A stretch of 64,000 bases of DNA from Pseudomonas sp. H9 (GCF_004353925.1 NZ_SMOK01000004.1:186001-250000); one strand, 5' to 3'. Shown: positions 25,792 through 34,150, counted from the stretch's first letter. Program-made: numbers and translations. The notes: generated from the letters alone by a model not told the origin.

Positions 25792-26958
25792 TCACTTCGG
25801 CAGGCCGAGCATCCGCTCGGCAATAATGTTGCGCTGGATTTCGTTGGTACCGGCGTAGATCGGCCCGGCCTGGGCGAAGAGGAAGCCCTCCAGCCAGTCG
25901 CTCTCACCAGCGCCGAGCAACGGCGCGTCGCCCAATAGCTCGCCCCTGGCGCCGAGGATGCGCATGGCGGTCTCGTGGATCAGCAAGTCCAGCTCCGACC
26001 AGACGATCTTGTTGGTGCTCGACTCGGCACCGATCTTCTCCCCTCGGCCGAGCCGGCCCACGGTGTGGTAAGCGCCCAGGCAATAGGCCTCGGCGCCCAT
26101 CCAGGCGCGTGCCACCGCTTCGCGGATACCCGGATCGCGGTCGGCACTGGCCTGGTTGGCGCGGTACAGCTGTACCAGGCGCCGCACACTGGATTGGAAG
26201 CGCGCTGGTGAGCGCAGCAACAGGCCGCGCTCGAAGCCGGCGGTGGCCATCGCCACGTGCCAGCCCTGGCCCTCGTCACCAATGCGATTGGCCACCGGCA
26301 CCCGCACTTCGTCGAAGAAGATCTCGGCGAAAGCGTCCTTGCCGTTGAGCGCCTTGATCGGGCGGATGGTCACCCCCGGCGCGTCCAGCGGCACCATCAG
26401 AAAGCTCAGACCATGGTGACGACTGGACCCGGGGTCGCTGCGGAACAAACCAAAGGCCATGTCGGCGTAGCTGGCGCGAGTCGACCAGGTCTTCTGGCCA
26501 TTGATCACGTAGTGGTCGCCGTCGCGGATTGCCCGTGAATTGATGGCGGCCATGTCGGAACCGGCGTTGGGCTCGGACCAGGCCTGGGCCCACATGATCT
26601 CGCTGGAGGCGGTGCGCGGCAGGAAGTGGCGCTTCTGCTCCTCGCTGCCGAACTCCATCAAGGTGGGGCCGAGCAGCAGTTGGCCGTTGATGTTGACACG
26701 CATGGGCGCGTCGGCACCGTAGTATTCCTCTTCGAAGATCAGCCACTCGGTCAGGTCGCAGCCGCGCCCGCCCAGGTGCTCGGGCCACATCACCATGGAG
26801 TAGCGTGCCTCGAACAGCTGGCGCTCCCAGGCGCGGTGCTGCTCGAAGCCCTCACGGGTGTCGTAGCTGGCCAGGGGTTCCTGCGGCAGATTGGCCGCCA
26901 GCCAGGCGCGCACTTCGGCGCGGAAGGCCTGCTGGCGCGGGGTGTAGTTCAGTTCCAT
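25792..26958 (-). CDS. Acyl-CoA dehydrogenase large subunit (heteromeric FadE type)
   Basis: This 388-residue protein has all acyl-CoA dehydrogenase domains: the N-terminal helices, the flavin-binding WAQAWSEPNAGSDMA segment, INGQKTWSTRASYADM, and the C-terminal PIYAGTNEIQRNIIAERMLG. The position of the usual catalytic Glu (YEG) holds Ala (YAG), so the base must lie elsewhere, as in isovaleryl-type or steroid FadE enzymes. It pairs with the next gene. Nine bases separate it from echA20. Confidence 0.88.
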   Translation of the reverse strand: MELNYTPRQQAFRAEVRAWLAANLPQEPLASYDTREGFEQHRAWERQLFEARYSMVMWPEHLGGRGCDLTEWLIFEEEYYGADAPMRVNINGQLLLGPTLMEFGSEEQKRHFLPRTASSEIMWAQAWSEPNAGSDMAAINSRAIRDGDHYVINGQKTWSTRASYADMAFGLFRSDPGSSRHHGLSFLMVPLDAPGVTIRPIKALNGKDAFAEIFFDEVRVPVANRIGDEGQGWHVAMATAGFERGLLLRSPARFQSSVRRLVQLYRANQASADRDPGIREAVARAWMGAEAYCLGAYHTVGRLGRGEKIGAESSTNKIVWSELDLLIHETAMRILGARGELLGDAPLLGAGESDWLEGFLFAQAGPIYAGTNEIQRNIIAERMLGLPK

Positions 26959-26967
26959 GACGGGCTC

Positions 26968-27720
26968 TCAGAACGTGGCGTCGCGTTTTTCGACGAAGGC
27001 ACGGCGTGTCTCCGCCGAATCCGGGCAGGTGTAGGCCTGCAGGGTGAAGCCCTGCTCCCAGCGGTACTTGTCTTCTAGGTTGCCGTCCTCGATGCCGTTC
27101 AGCGCCTCTTTGGCAATACGGATCATCTCCGGGCTCTTGGCAGCGATTTTCGCGGCGATTTGCAAAGCCGTTTCGCGCAGCTCGGCCTTGGCCACTACGC
27201 GCTCGATAAAGCCGTAGCGTTCGGCCTCGCGGGCGCCGATCTTCTCGCCGGTAAAGAACAGGTAACGTACCTTCTGCACCGGGAACAGGCGCTGCAGGTG
27301 GGCACCGCCGCCCATCGCCCCACGGTCGACTTCCGGCAGGGCGAAGCTGGCGCACTCGGAGGCAACGACGATGTCAGCCGCACCGGTGATGCCGATGCCA
27401 CCACCGAGCACGAACCCATGCACCGCGACGATCACCGGCACCGGGCAGCGGTGCACAGCCTTGAAGGTTTCGTAGTTGCCGCGGTTCACCGCGACGATGC
27501 GCTCGGGGTGCTGGTCCAACTCCTTGATGTCGACACCGGCGCAGAAGCCCCGGCCTTCGGCACGAATGACGATGACACGGGTCTCGGGGTCGGCGCCCAA
27601 GGCGTTGATGCTGTCGGCCAGGGCCTGCCACTCGCGGCTGTCGAGGGCGTTGACCGGGGCCTTGTCGATCACCAGCTCGACGATGCCGTTGTCACGGCGG
27701 GTGGTGAATGCGCTGTTCAT
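26968..27720 (-). CDS. echA20: EchA20-like ring D hydrolase (crotonase family)
   Basis: The 250-residue crotonase resembles M. tuberculosis EchA20 (Rv3550) across long stretches from memory: APVNALDS, RAEGRGFCAGVDIKE, VNGF/VHGF-type turn with GGGIGITG, ALPEVDRGAMGG and the YRWEQGFT segment. EchA20 opens ring D of the HIEC-CoA intermediate by a retro-Claisen-type hydrolysis, preparing the substrate of IpdAB. Its start overlaps the stop of ipdC by 4 bases. Confidence 0.87.
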   Translation of the reverse strand: MNSAFTTRRDNGIVELVIDKAPVNALDSREWQALADSINALGADPETRVIVIRAEGRGFCAGVDIKELDQHPERIVAVNRGNYETFKAVHRCPVPVIVAVHGFVLGGGIGITGAADIVVASECASFALPEVDRGAMGGGAHLQRLFPVQKVRYLFFTGEKIGAREAERYGFIERVVAKAELRETALQIAAKIAAKSPEMIRIAKEALNGIEDGNLEDKYRWEQGFTLQAYTCPDSAETRRAFVEKRDATF

Positions 27721-28820
27721 TGGACGCTCCTGCAGGGCTCGGCCAGGGGTTGGGGGTTGCGTTGGTAGAGTTCGGCAAGGCAGGCCTCAGCCTGCGCGAC
27801 GATGGCGCTGATGATTTGCTCACAGCTGGCGAGTTCTTCGATGGCAGCGGCCACCTGACCGGAAGGCAGGATGCCCTCGTCCGGCAGGCCGTCTTGCATG
27901 GACTTCTGCAGCAGCACCGGCTGATTCGCCGCCATCACCGTCTGAGACAAGGCCTCGGGCTCTTCCCGGAGTACCTTGAGCAGGGTGCCGAGCATGTGCC
28001 CGGCGCTCATACCGGTCTGGCGCTTCCAGCTCCAGGCGCTGCGCAGGGCGATGAGCAGGCGGCCGAGCCCCCCGGCGCGCTCCAGGCGGTCGATGAAGGC
28101 GTTCTCGATCATCCGGTGGCGCATGCCGTCAACGGCCAGGGTCACGCGGATGCGCTGCGGGTCGTTCACCGCCAGATAGCGCTCAAGGGTGGCGGCTGGC
28201 GTCGGTGATTCGCGACTCATGAGAAAGCGTGTGCCCATGGCGATGCCGCACGCACCCGCGGCCAGGGCCGAGGCCAGACCTCGCCCACTGGACATGCCGC
28301 CGGCGGCGATCACCGGCACCTGTACCGCATCCAGCACCTGGGGCAGCAGGATCGAGGTGGGCACGCCGCCGGTATGGCCACCACCCTCACCGCCCTGCAC
28401 CGTGACCATATCGGCGCCCATCTGCACCGCCTTCACCGCGTGCTTGGCCGCGCCCACGGTGGGGATGCAGAGCACCCCGGCATCCTTGAAGCGCTTGACC
28501 GTCGCGGCGTCCGGACCACGGCCGTAACTGACCGCCTTGAGGCCGTACTCGATGGCCATGTCTACGCAGTCGGCAGCGTTCTCCTGGAACATGTGGAAGT
28601 TCAGGCCGAAGTTACGGCTGCCGGTGGCGTTGATGATCCGCTCGATCTCGCTGCGGGTGCGCGGCGTGTCCAGGGTCGCCGCAGCGAGGAAGCCGAAGCC
28701 GCCAGCGCGCGTGGTGCCGATCACCAGGTTGGCGTCGGCCACCCAGCCCATGGCGGTCTGTACCACCGGGTAGCGGCAGCCCAGGCGGCGGGTCAGTTCA
28801 GTATCCAGCCAGGCCGACAT
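27717..28820 (-). CDS. ipdC: IpdC, flavin-dependent reductase of the nitronate monooxygenase fold
   Basis: This 367-residue TIM-barrel flavoprotein is of the NMO/2-nitropropane dioxygenase type: PVVQTAMGWVADANLV, TVQGGEGGGHTGG (FMN/active site), PVIAAGGMSSGRGLA and GTRFLMSRES. In steroid clusters this family member is IpdC, which reduces 5-OH-HIC-CoA on the way to ring C opening. It overlaps the crotonase gene upstream by one base (TGATG) and echA20 downstream by four (ATGA), indicating translational coupling. Confidence 0.88.
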   Translation of the reverse strand: MSAWLDTELTRRLGCRYPVVQTAMGWVADANLVIGTTRAGGFGFLAAATLDTPRTRSEIERIINATGSRNFGLNFHMFQENAADCVDMAIEYGLKAVSYGRGPDAATVKRFKDAGVLCIPTVGAAKHAVKAVQMGADMVTVQGGEGGGHTGGVPTSILLPQVLDAVQVPVIAAGGMSSGRGLASALAAGACGIAMGTRFLMSRESPTPAATLERYLAVNDPQRIRVTLAVDGMRHRMIENAFIDRLERAGGLGRLLIALRSAWSWKRQTGMSAGHMLGTLLKVLREEPEALSQTVMAANQPVLLQKSMQDGLPDEGILPSGQVAAAIEELASCEQIISAIVAQAEACLAELYQRNPQPLAEPCRSVQ

Positions 28821-29713
28821 CAGGCTTCTCCCGCCGCGCGCTTGTTGGCCAGGGCCATGGCCTTGGCGTCATAGCCGCCCAGTTTGTCGCCGGAAAGCAG
28901 CTCGTTGTGGACATGGGCGAAGTGGTGCCAGGCAAATACCGCATCCATTGCCGTGCGCTTGCCGGCCAGATCCTCGACATGGTTGATTGCCTGCTTGGTC
29001 AGGGCCAGGCCCATGCGCGGCTGCTGGGCGATCCGCGCGGCCAGGGTGTAGGTCGCCTGCTCCAGCTCGGCGCGCGATACCACCTTGTTGACCATGCCCA
29101 CTTCATAGGCGCGGCTGGCGGGCATGCGCTCGCCGCACATGAGGAACTCCTTGGCAATGCGTGGGCTCATCTCGTAGGGATGGGCGAAGTACTCCACCCC
29201 CGGAATGCCCATGCGCACCACCGGGTCCTGAAAGAAAGCGTCGTCGCTGGCCACGATCAAGTCGCAGACCCAGGCCAGCATCAGGCCGCCAGCGATGCAA
29301 GCGCCCTGGACCATGGCGATGACCGGCTTGGGCATTTCGCGCCAGCGCCGACACATACCGAGGTAGACCTCCTGCTCGCGCACGTACAGGAACTCGCCGC
29401 CGGGCTTGTTGCTGTGGTCCCAAAGCAGCTGGGCGCGTTCGAATTCCTTGTTGATGTCGCGCCCTGGCGTGCCGATGTCGTGACCGGCGGAGAAGTGTTT
29501 GCCCTCGCCACGCAGGACGATGACCTTGACCGCATCGTCGCTGATCGCCCGTTTGAAGGCTTCGTCCAAGGCGTAGGTCATCTGCGAGTTCTGCGCATTG
29601 TTGAACTCGCTGCGGTTCATGCGCACGGTGGCAATGCCGTCGGCCACGCTGTACAGCACCGGGGTCTCGGTTTCGTAGACGCTCTGGTCGTGGCGCTCGA
29701 TGAAATCACTCAT
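28820..29713 (-). CDS. Enoyl-CoA hydratase-like protein inside the ipd operon
   Basis: This 297-residue crotonase-family protein is longer than EchA20, with an insertion around residues 85-120 (PGRDINKEFERAQLLW). It has GKHFSAGHDIG and VQGACIAGGLMLAWVCDLIVA for the oxyanion hole. It sits between ipdB (8-base overlap) and ipdC (1-base overlap). Actinobacterial ipdA-ipdB-ipdC runs, as I remember them, do not contain a gene here, so it may be a proteobacterial addition. Hydration of a rings C/D enoyl-CoA is likely but unproven. Confidence 0.85.
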   Translation of the reverse strand: MSDFIERHDQSVYETETPVLYSVADGIATVRMNRSEFNNAQNSQMTYALDEAFKRAISDDAVKVIVLRGEGKHFSAGHDIGTPGRDINKEFERAQLLWDHSNKPGGEFLYVREQEVYLGMCRRWREMPKPVIAMVQGACIAGGLMLAWVCDLIVASDDAFFQDPVVRMGIPGVEYFAHPYEMSPRIAKEFLMCGERMPASRAYEVGMVNKVVSRAELEQATYTLAARIAQQPRMGLALTKQAINHVEDLAGKRTAMDAVFAWHHFAHVHNELLSGDKLGGYDAKAMALANKRAAGEA

Positions 29714-30512
29714 GACGCTCTCCCCTCACGCCTGGTGGATTGCCCTTGAGCTGCCGCGAGCGCAGGTCGTGCGGGTCGAGGCGGCGGATCAGTGCCAACT
29801 GCTCTTCGGTCGGGTGCGGGGTCTCGCCCATGCCGGGTGCCTTGAGCAGAGGGAAGCCGGTCTTTTCCTGCACCTCTGCGAAGCTCACGCCCGGATGCAG
29901 CGAGAGCACTTGGGCCGCGTTGTCCGGGCCGTTGAAGTCGATCACACAGAGGTCGGTGAGGACGATGCCGATGGACATCAGCGCTTTGTTCATGCCCGCT
30001 TCCCAGCGCTCCGGGTTCAGGCCCACTCCAGACACCATATCCACCTCGTGCACCAGCGATCGGGTCGAGTGGCTAGGCATGAAGAAGGAGTTTCTGTGGT
30101 TGATGCTGTTACCCGGCAGGCCGCGCACACCAAGCATGGCGATCTTCGGTTGGTAATAGTCATCGCCCACATATGACAGGTTGCTCTGGCCAAAGCGGTC
30201 GATCTGGGTCGGACCGATCATCGCGTGACGACGGCCACCCCAAACGCACTCGAAGACCCGCTCAAAACCCATGTAGCCCGAGTACTTCGGCACATAGTCG
30301 CCACGGGGGCCGACGGGAATCGGTTCCTCCACCAGGAAGCACTCGCTGTCGGTCATCAACAGCTCGGGGCTGTGGGTCAGCTTGGCCAGGCTGGCGCCCA
30401 GGCGCGGCAACACACCGAGACCCGAGGCGAGAATTTCGCCATTGCCGCGCCAGGCTTCGCTGGCGGCGACGATCAGCAGTTCGGCAAGGGAAAAGTTAGT
30501 GGCAACACTCAT
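29706..30512 (-). CDS. ipdB: IpdB, CoA-transferase-like ring C hydrolase beta subunit
   Basis: This 268-residue family I CoA-transferase beta-type protein starts at the ATG at 30512, preceded by GAGGAG. Typical segments are ASGLGVLPRLGASLAK, GGRRHAMIGPTQIDRFGQ and PGVSFAEVQEKTGFPL. With IpdA it forms the heteromer that hydrolytically opens ring C of COCHEA-CoA; despite its fold it is not a transferase. Ten bases separate it from ipdA, and it overlaps the following crotonase gene by eight. Confidence 0.92.
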   Translation of the reverse strand: MSVATNFSLAELLIVAASEAWRGNGEILASGLGVLPRLGASLAKLTHSPELLMTDSECFLVEEPIPVGPRGDYVPKYSGYMGFERVFECVWGGRRHAMIGPTQIDRFGQSNLSYVGDDYYQPKIAMLGVRGLPGNSINHRNSFFMPSHSTRSLVHEVDMVSGVGLNPERWEAGMNKALMSIGIVLTDLCVIDFNGPDNAAQVLSLHPGVSFAEVQEKTGFPLLKAPGMGETPHPTEEQLALIRRLDPHDLRSRQLKGNPPGVRGERHE

Positions 30513-30522
30513 GATCAACTCC

Positions 30523-31401
30523 TCAGAACACCGGTTGGGCCAGGCTGGACAGGCGCTCAGTGCCGCCGTTGGCGGCCTGGTACGCGGCCTCGCCGTTGCG
30601 GACGAACTCGTCCATGTAGGTCTCCCAGCCGTTCTGCGCCTCGGCGGACTCGGCGTAGCGCTTCAGGTGCGCCAGGTCCCAGCCGTACTCCGGTGAGCAG
30701 GTGGTCGGGTGAGCGCCGTAGGGCGCATGCACCACGCCAGTCACCAGATAGCGCTCGAACAGGTTGCAGCGCGCCTGCTCGGCCGACAGTTCCAGGCGTT
30801 CGCTGATGCGCTCGCACGACACCACGCAACGCTTCGAGGCGCGGGCCATCAAATGATCGAAATACGGGTCGTTGCCGGTGATCAGGGTGTTGCCCAGGCG
30901 GTCGGCCTCGTTCACGTGAAGGAAGCTGATATCCAGGTTCAGCGCCGGCATGGCCAGCAGCACCTCACCGTCCGCGTACGGCGACGTGATGGTCTTGATG
31001 TCCGGATTCAAACGGGTCACGTCAGTGGCCAGGCCACAGCGGGTGGGCAAGAACGGCAGGCGCATGCCAGCGGCACGCAGCCCCCACTGGTACATGCCTT
31101 CGTCCAGCTCCATCAGCTCCTTGATCTGCCCCGCCTGGCGGCACTTGCGGAACCAAGGTTCAAGGGGAATGGCGTCTAAGGTCGCGAAACCGAATACCAG
31201 CTTGCGTACCTTGCCGGCAGCACACAGCATGCCCATCTCCGGCCCGCCGTAGCCCACCACGGTGAGATCTTTGACATCGGAACGGAGAATTTCCCGGACC
31301 ACGGCCATGGGCTTGCGCCGCGGGCCCCAGCCACCGAAACCGATGGTCATGCCGTCTTCCAGCAAACCCACTGCATCCTGGATTGTCATCTGCTTGTTCA
31401 T
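30523..31401 (-). CDS. ipdA: IpdA, CoA-transferase-like ring C hydrolase alpha subunit
   Basis: The 292-residue alpha subunit has the N-terminal DGMTIGFGGWGPRRKPMAVV glycine loop and the VVGYGGPEMGMLCAAGKV and FLHVNEADRLGNT segments of the family I CoA-transferase fold. IpdA and IpdB are paired in the same order in steroid degraders from mycobacteria to proteobacteria (ScdL1L2 in Comamonas). It lies 9 bp after hsaC, linking ring A cleavage and rings C/D degradation on one transcript. Confidence 0.92.
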   Translation of the reverse strand: MNKQMTIQDAVGLLEDGMTIGFGGWGPRRKPMAVVREILRSDVKDLTVVGYGGPEMGMLCAAGKVRKLVFGFATLDAIPLEPWFRKCRQAGQIKELMELDEGMYQWGLRAAGMRLPFLPTRCGLATDVTRLNPDIKTITSPYADGEVLLAMPALNLDISFLHVNEADRLGNTLITGNDPYFDHLMARASKRCVVSCERISERLELSAEQARCNLFERYLVTGVVHAPYGAHPTTCSPEYGWDLAHLKRYAESAEAQNGWETYMDEFVRNGEAAYQAANGGTERLSSLAQPVF

Positions 31402-31410
31402 GGCGATTCC

Positions 31411-32304
31411 TTACTGCGGGCGGCCAACGGAAAAGTCGTGGCCCCAAATGCTCACGCGGGTGAATTCGAAGACCGAGTGTTGTTCCCAGTCGAGTTGCAG
31501 GCCGCCGTAGCCGTACTCCAGGTCGAAGCCGGACGGGGTCTTCATGTAGAAGCTGGTCATGTGGTCGTTGAGGTGCTGGCCAAGGGTGGCTGACAACGCC
31601 ACGTCGCTAGCCTGCATGCGGTCATGGGCGCGGCCCACCTCGGTCATGCTGTCCACCTCCACCATCACGTGCACGCAACCGCTGGGCACTGGGTACTCGG
31701 CCAAGGCCAGGCTGTGGTGACGGGCGTTGGCACAGTGCAGGAAGTAGATGCGCACCGGCGGTACACCTTCGGCCGGGCTGAAGTTGAAGATGTCGGACAC
31801 GGAGAAGCCCAGCACCTCGGTGGCGAAAGCCAGGGTGGCATCGAACTGTGGCGCCGGCAGCACTGCGTGGCCCAAGCCCATGTCGCCCGTGATAAAGCGC
31901 GGCACGCCCTGGGGTGACACGAAGGGCAGGCAGTCGGAGCGATGGCCCCAGACCAGCTCGTGACGGTTGCCGGAGGGATCGACCAACGCCGCCAGGGCCT
32001 GCACCCCGCGCTGTCGGCAAAGCTCGGCATCGCCCAGCTCCCAGCTGATGCCCTTGCTCGCCAGCAGCACCAGAGCCGCGTCGAAGGCCTCACGGCTGGC
32101 CAGCTCCCAGCCGCAGGCCTGAAAGCGATCCTCGTCGCCTTCTACGATCAGCATGCGAAACGGGCGCTCGTCCATCTTCACATACAGGCCGCCGCCGGGG
32201 GCCGGACTGACCGGCATGCCGAGCACGTCCTCGGCGTAGCTTTGCCATTGGCTCAGATTGCGAATCTGCGCGACAAAGTAGCTCAGTGCGCGAATGTCGA
32301 TCAT
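31411..32304 (-). CDS. hsaC: 3,4-DHSA extradiol dioxygenase (HsaC/TesB)
   Basis: The 297-residue type I extradiol dioxygenase has two vicinal oxygen chelate domains. The iron ligands are His146 (GLGHAVL), His212 (CVHVMVEV) and Glu263 (GFDLEYGYGG). The C-terminal SIWGHDFSVG matches HsaC of mycobacteria closely. It cleaves the aromatised ring A of 3,4-dihydroxy-9,10-secoandrostatriene-dione by meta cleavage. It is the first gene of the 12-gene minus-strand operon; GGAG precedes its ATG, and an activator box lies 65 bp upstream. Confidence 0.92.
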   Translation of the reverse strand: MIDIRALSYFVAQIRNLSQWQSYAEDVLGMPVSPAPGGGLYVKMDERPFRMLIVEGDEDRFQACGWELASREAFDAALVLLASKGISWELGDAELCRQRGVQALAALVDPSGNRHELVWGHRSDCLPFVSPQGVPRFITGDMGLGHAVLPAPQFDATLAFATEVLGFSVSDIFNFSPAEGVPPVRIYFLHCANARHHSLALAEYPVPSGCVHVMVEVDSMTEVGRAHDRMQASDVALSATLGQHLNDHMTSFYMKTPSGFDLEYGYGGLQLDWEQHSVFEFTRVSIWGHDFSVGRPQ

Positions 32305-32343
32305 GTCCCTGCTCCTTGAATGCTCGTCGGGTGATTACCGTGC

Positions 32344-32387
32344 ATTGTGCGAAGGGGGCAGGCGCAGCTCATCGTCCGTTGAGACTA
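32344..32387 (-). promoter_or_regulatory. Activator box and -10-like hexamer for the hsaC-ipd operon
   Basis: On the minus strand TAGTCTCAACGGACGATG (32387-32370) is followed after 20 nt by CACAAT (32349-32344). It lies in the 101-bp gap between the SnoaL-like gene and hsaC, so the large operon has its own start even though the gene before it faces the same way. Confidence 0.62.
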
Positions 32388-32405
32388 AAGAGCGCTGCCC
32401 GCACT

Positions 32406-32822
32406 TTATTGCGGCTCAAGCGCAACCACGGTCTCGGCCAGAACGTCCAGATGTCGGCTGACGAAACGCCAGCCGTGGGCTGTGCGCTGCAGTTCATCGT
32501 CATAACGGATGTACAGATCCAGCTTGTACGGCTTGCCGTCGCGCCACGTGGCGTGGCTGGCCACGCAGTAGCAGAAGCCACTGGCGCGGTCGCCCTCGAC
32601 CGTGTAAAGGCGGTTGTGCACGTTGTGCATGGTCCACGGGTAGTACTCCCGCAGAAGACGCACCACTTCATGGCCATCGGATATCTCGTACTGTCCCCGG
32701 ATACGCACCTGGCCATCGACGAAACAGCCGCAGTACGCCTCGCCATCACGCGCGTCGGCCGCCGCCGCATAGCAATAGAGCAGTTGTTCGATGGCGAACT
32801 GATCAATGAGCGAATCGGTCAT
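32406..32822 (-). CDS. SnoaL/NTF2-like protein
   Basis: The 138-residue product starts at the ATG at 32822, with AGGAG 9 bases ahead; an upstream open frame to 32870 would run into the operator and is rejected. NTF2-like features are the N-terminal helix IDQFAIEQLLYCYAAAADAR, DGEAYCGCFVDG and the closing GWRFVSRHLDVLAET. It resembles the 21286 product only in fold. Possible roles are isomerase or dehydratase on a steroid intermediate, or a small dioxygenase subunit; no partner is nearby. It has its own activator box at 32880-32897. Confidence 0.75.
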   Translation of the reverse strand: MTDSLIDQFAIEQLLYCYAAAADARDGEAYCGCFVDGQVRIRGQYEISDGHEVVRLLREYYPWTMHNVHNRLYTVEGDRASGFCYCVASHATWRDGKPYKLDLYIRYDDELQRTAHGWRFVSRHLDVLAETVVALEPQ

Positions 32823-32853
32823 GGCCTGCACTCCTGTAGTCATTGGAGTGACC

Positions 32854-32897
32854 AGCTTCGCCCCCGCCACCGGCCGCTACATCCTCGGATCGGACTA
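32854..32897 (-). promoter_or_regulatory. Activator box and -10-like hexamer for the SnoaL-like gene
   Basis: On the minus strand TAGTCCGATCCGAGGATG (32897-32880) is followed after 20 nt by GAAGCT (32859-32854). The start codon is 57 nt beyond the box. It is back to back with the plus-strand box at 32911-32928, separated by 13 bp. Confidence 0.55.
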
Positions 32898-32910
32898 GCA
32901 CACCGCCTGC

Positions 32911-32954
32911 TAGTCCTTTTTAAGGATTCGCCACGCCGCCAGCTCACGCAGACT
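32911..32954 (+). promoter_or_regulatory. Activator box and -10-like hexamer for the divergent acyl-CoA dehydrogenase operon
   Basis: TAGTCCTTTTTAAGGATT (32911-32928) on the plus strand is followed after 20 nt by CAGACT (32949-32954), and the ATG at 32990 lies 61 nt after the box. The orientation follows the direction of the gene, as at the hsaB promoter. Confidence 0.52.
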
Positions 32955-32989
32955 CGTCGCCAACAGAGGTTGGCCCAAGGAGCCTGTAG

Positions 32990-34150
32990 ATGGACTTCGC
33001 CTTCAACGACGAACAATTGATGATTCAGGAAAGCGCCGCTGGCTTTCTGGCCAAGGCCTCCGATTCGGCGGCTGTGCGCGTTGCCATGCAACGCCCGGAG
33101 GGATTTACTCCCGAGGTCTGGCAGCAGATCGCCCAGGAGCTGTACTGGCCGGCGCTGATGATCCCCGAGCAGTACGGCGGTGTAGGACTGGGCTTCGTCG
33201 AACAGGCGGTACTGCTGGAACAGATGGGCCGCCACCTGCTCTGCTCGCCCTTCCTGGCCAGCGCCTGCCTGGCCACACCGGCCCTGTTACTGGGCAGCAA
33301 CGAGGGGCTGCGCGAGCGCTGGCTGCCGGAACTGGCCGCTGGCAACCTCACCGCCACCCTGGCCTACCGCCAGGGCCGTGAGGGCTGGCACGCCGCGCCG
33401 CAGCCCAAAGCTACCCGCCACGACCAGGGCTGGCAGCTGGACGGTCACTTTGATGCAGTACTCGACGGCGCCAGCGCTGGTCTGCTGATCCTCGCCAGCC
33501 GCGATGAAACCGACGCCCTGTTACTGTTCGCCGTACCTGCCGACACCCCGGGCTTGCATAGCATCGCCCTACCTTCGCTGGACCAGACTCGACGCTTGGC
33601 ACGGGTCGTTCTGGACGCCGTGCAAGTAACCGAAGCGCACTGCCTGAACCCGGTCAGCGACGGCACCGCACTGCTGGACAAGGCCCTTGGCGTGGGCGCA
33701 ATCGCCCTGGCTTGCGAGCAGGTCGGTAGCGCCCAGCAGAGTTTGGACCTGACCCTCGCTTACATCAGTGAGCGCCAGCAGTTCGGTCGCTCCATCGCCA
33801 GCTTCCAGGCCATCAAACATCGCTGCGCCGACCTCATGTTGGCCATCGAGTGCGCCCGTTCGGCCAGCTTTTACGCCGCATGCGTGGCTCGCGAGGCCCT
33901 GGCTGACGAGGGCGACCCGCTTTTGGCCGGTGAACTGGCCGAGGCCGCGCACATTGCCAAGAGCGAAGCCAGCGAAACCTTGATGACCTGCGCCGCCGAA
34001 TCCATCCAGTTACACGGCGGTGTCGGCTTCACCTGGGAATATGACCCACACCTGTTTTTCAAACGCGCCCGAGCCGGTGAGCAACTGCTGGGCACGCCGG
34101 CCTGGCACCGCGAACGCCTGGCCAGCCTGATTCTGGAGTCCCGCCCATGA
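32990..34150 (+). CDS. Acyl-CoA dehydrogenase subunit (heteromeric FadE type)
   Basis: The 386-residue protein has the acyl-CoA dehydrogenase fold (MIPEQYGGVGLGFVEQAV, SERQQFGRSIASFQAIKHRC, LHGGVGFTWEYDPHLFFKRA). The catalytic YEG region is replaced by HLFFKRA, so it is likely the non-catalytic or partner subunit of an alpha2beta2 complex. It overlaps the next gene by 4 bases (ATGA). The pair is transcribed away from the rest of the cluster from its own activator-type promoter. Confidence 0.86.
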   Translation: MDFAFNDEQLMIQESAAGFLAKASDSAAVRVAMQRPEGFTPEVWQQIAQELYWPALMIPEQYGGVGLGFVEQAVLLEQMGRHLLCSPFLASACLATPALLLGSNEGLRERWLPELAAGNLTATLAYRQGREGWHAAPQPKATRHDQGWQLDGHFDAVLDGASAGLLILASRDETDALLLFAVPADTPGLHSIALPSLDQTRRLARVVLDAVQVTEAHCLNPVSDGTALLDKALGVGAIALACEQVGSAQQSLDLTLAYISERQQFGRSIASFQAIKHRCADLMLAIECARSASFYAACVAREALADEGDPLLAGELAEAAHIAKSEASETLMTCAAESIQLHGGVGFTWEYDPHLFFKRARAGEQLLGTPAWHRERLASLILESRP

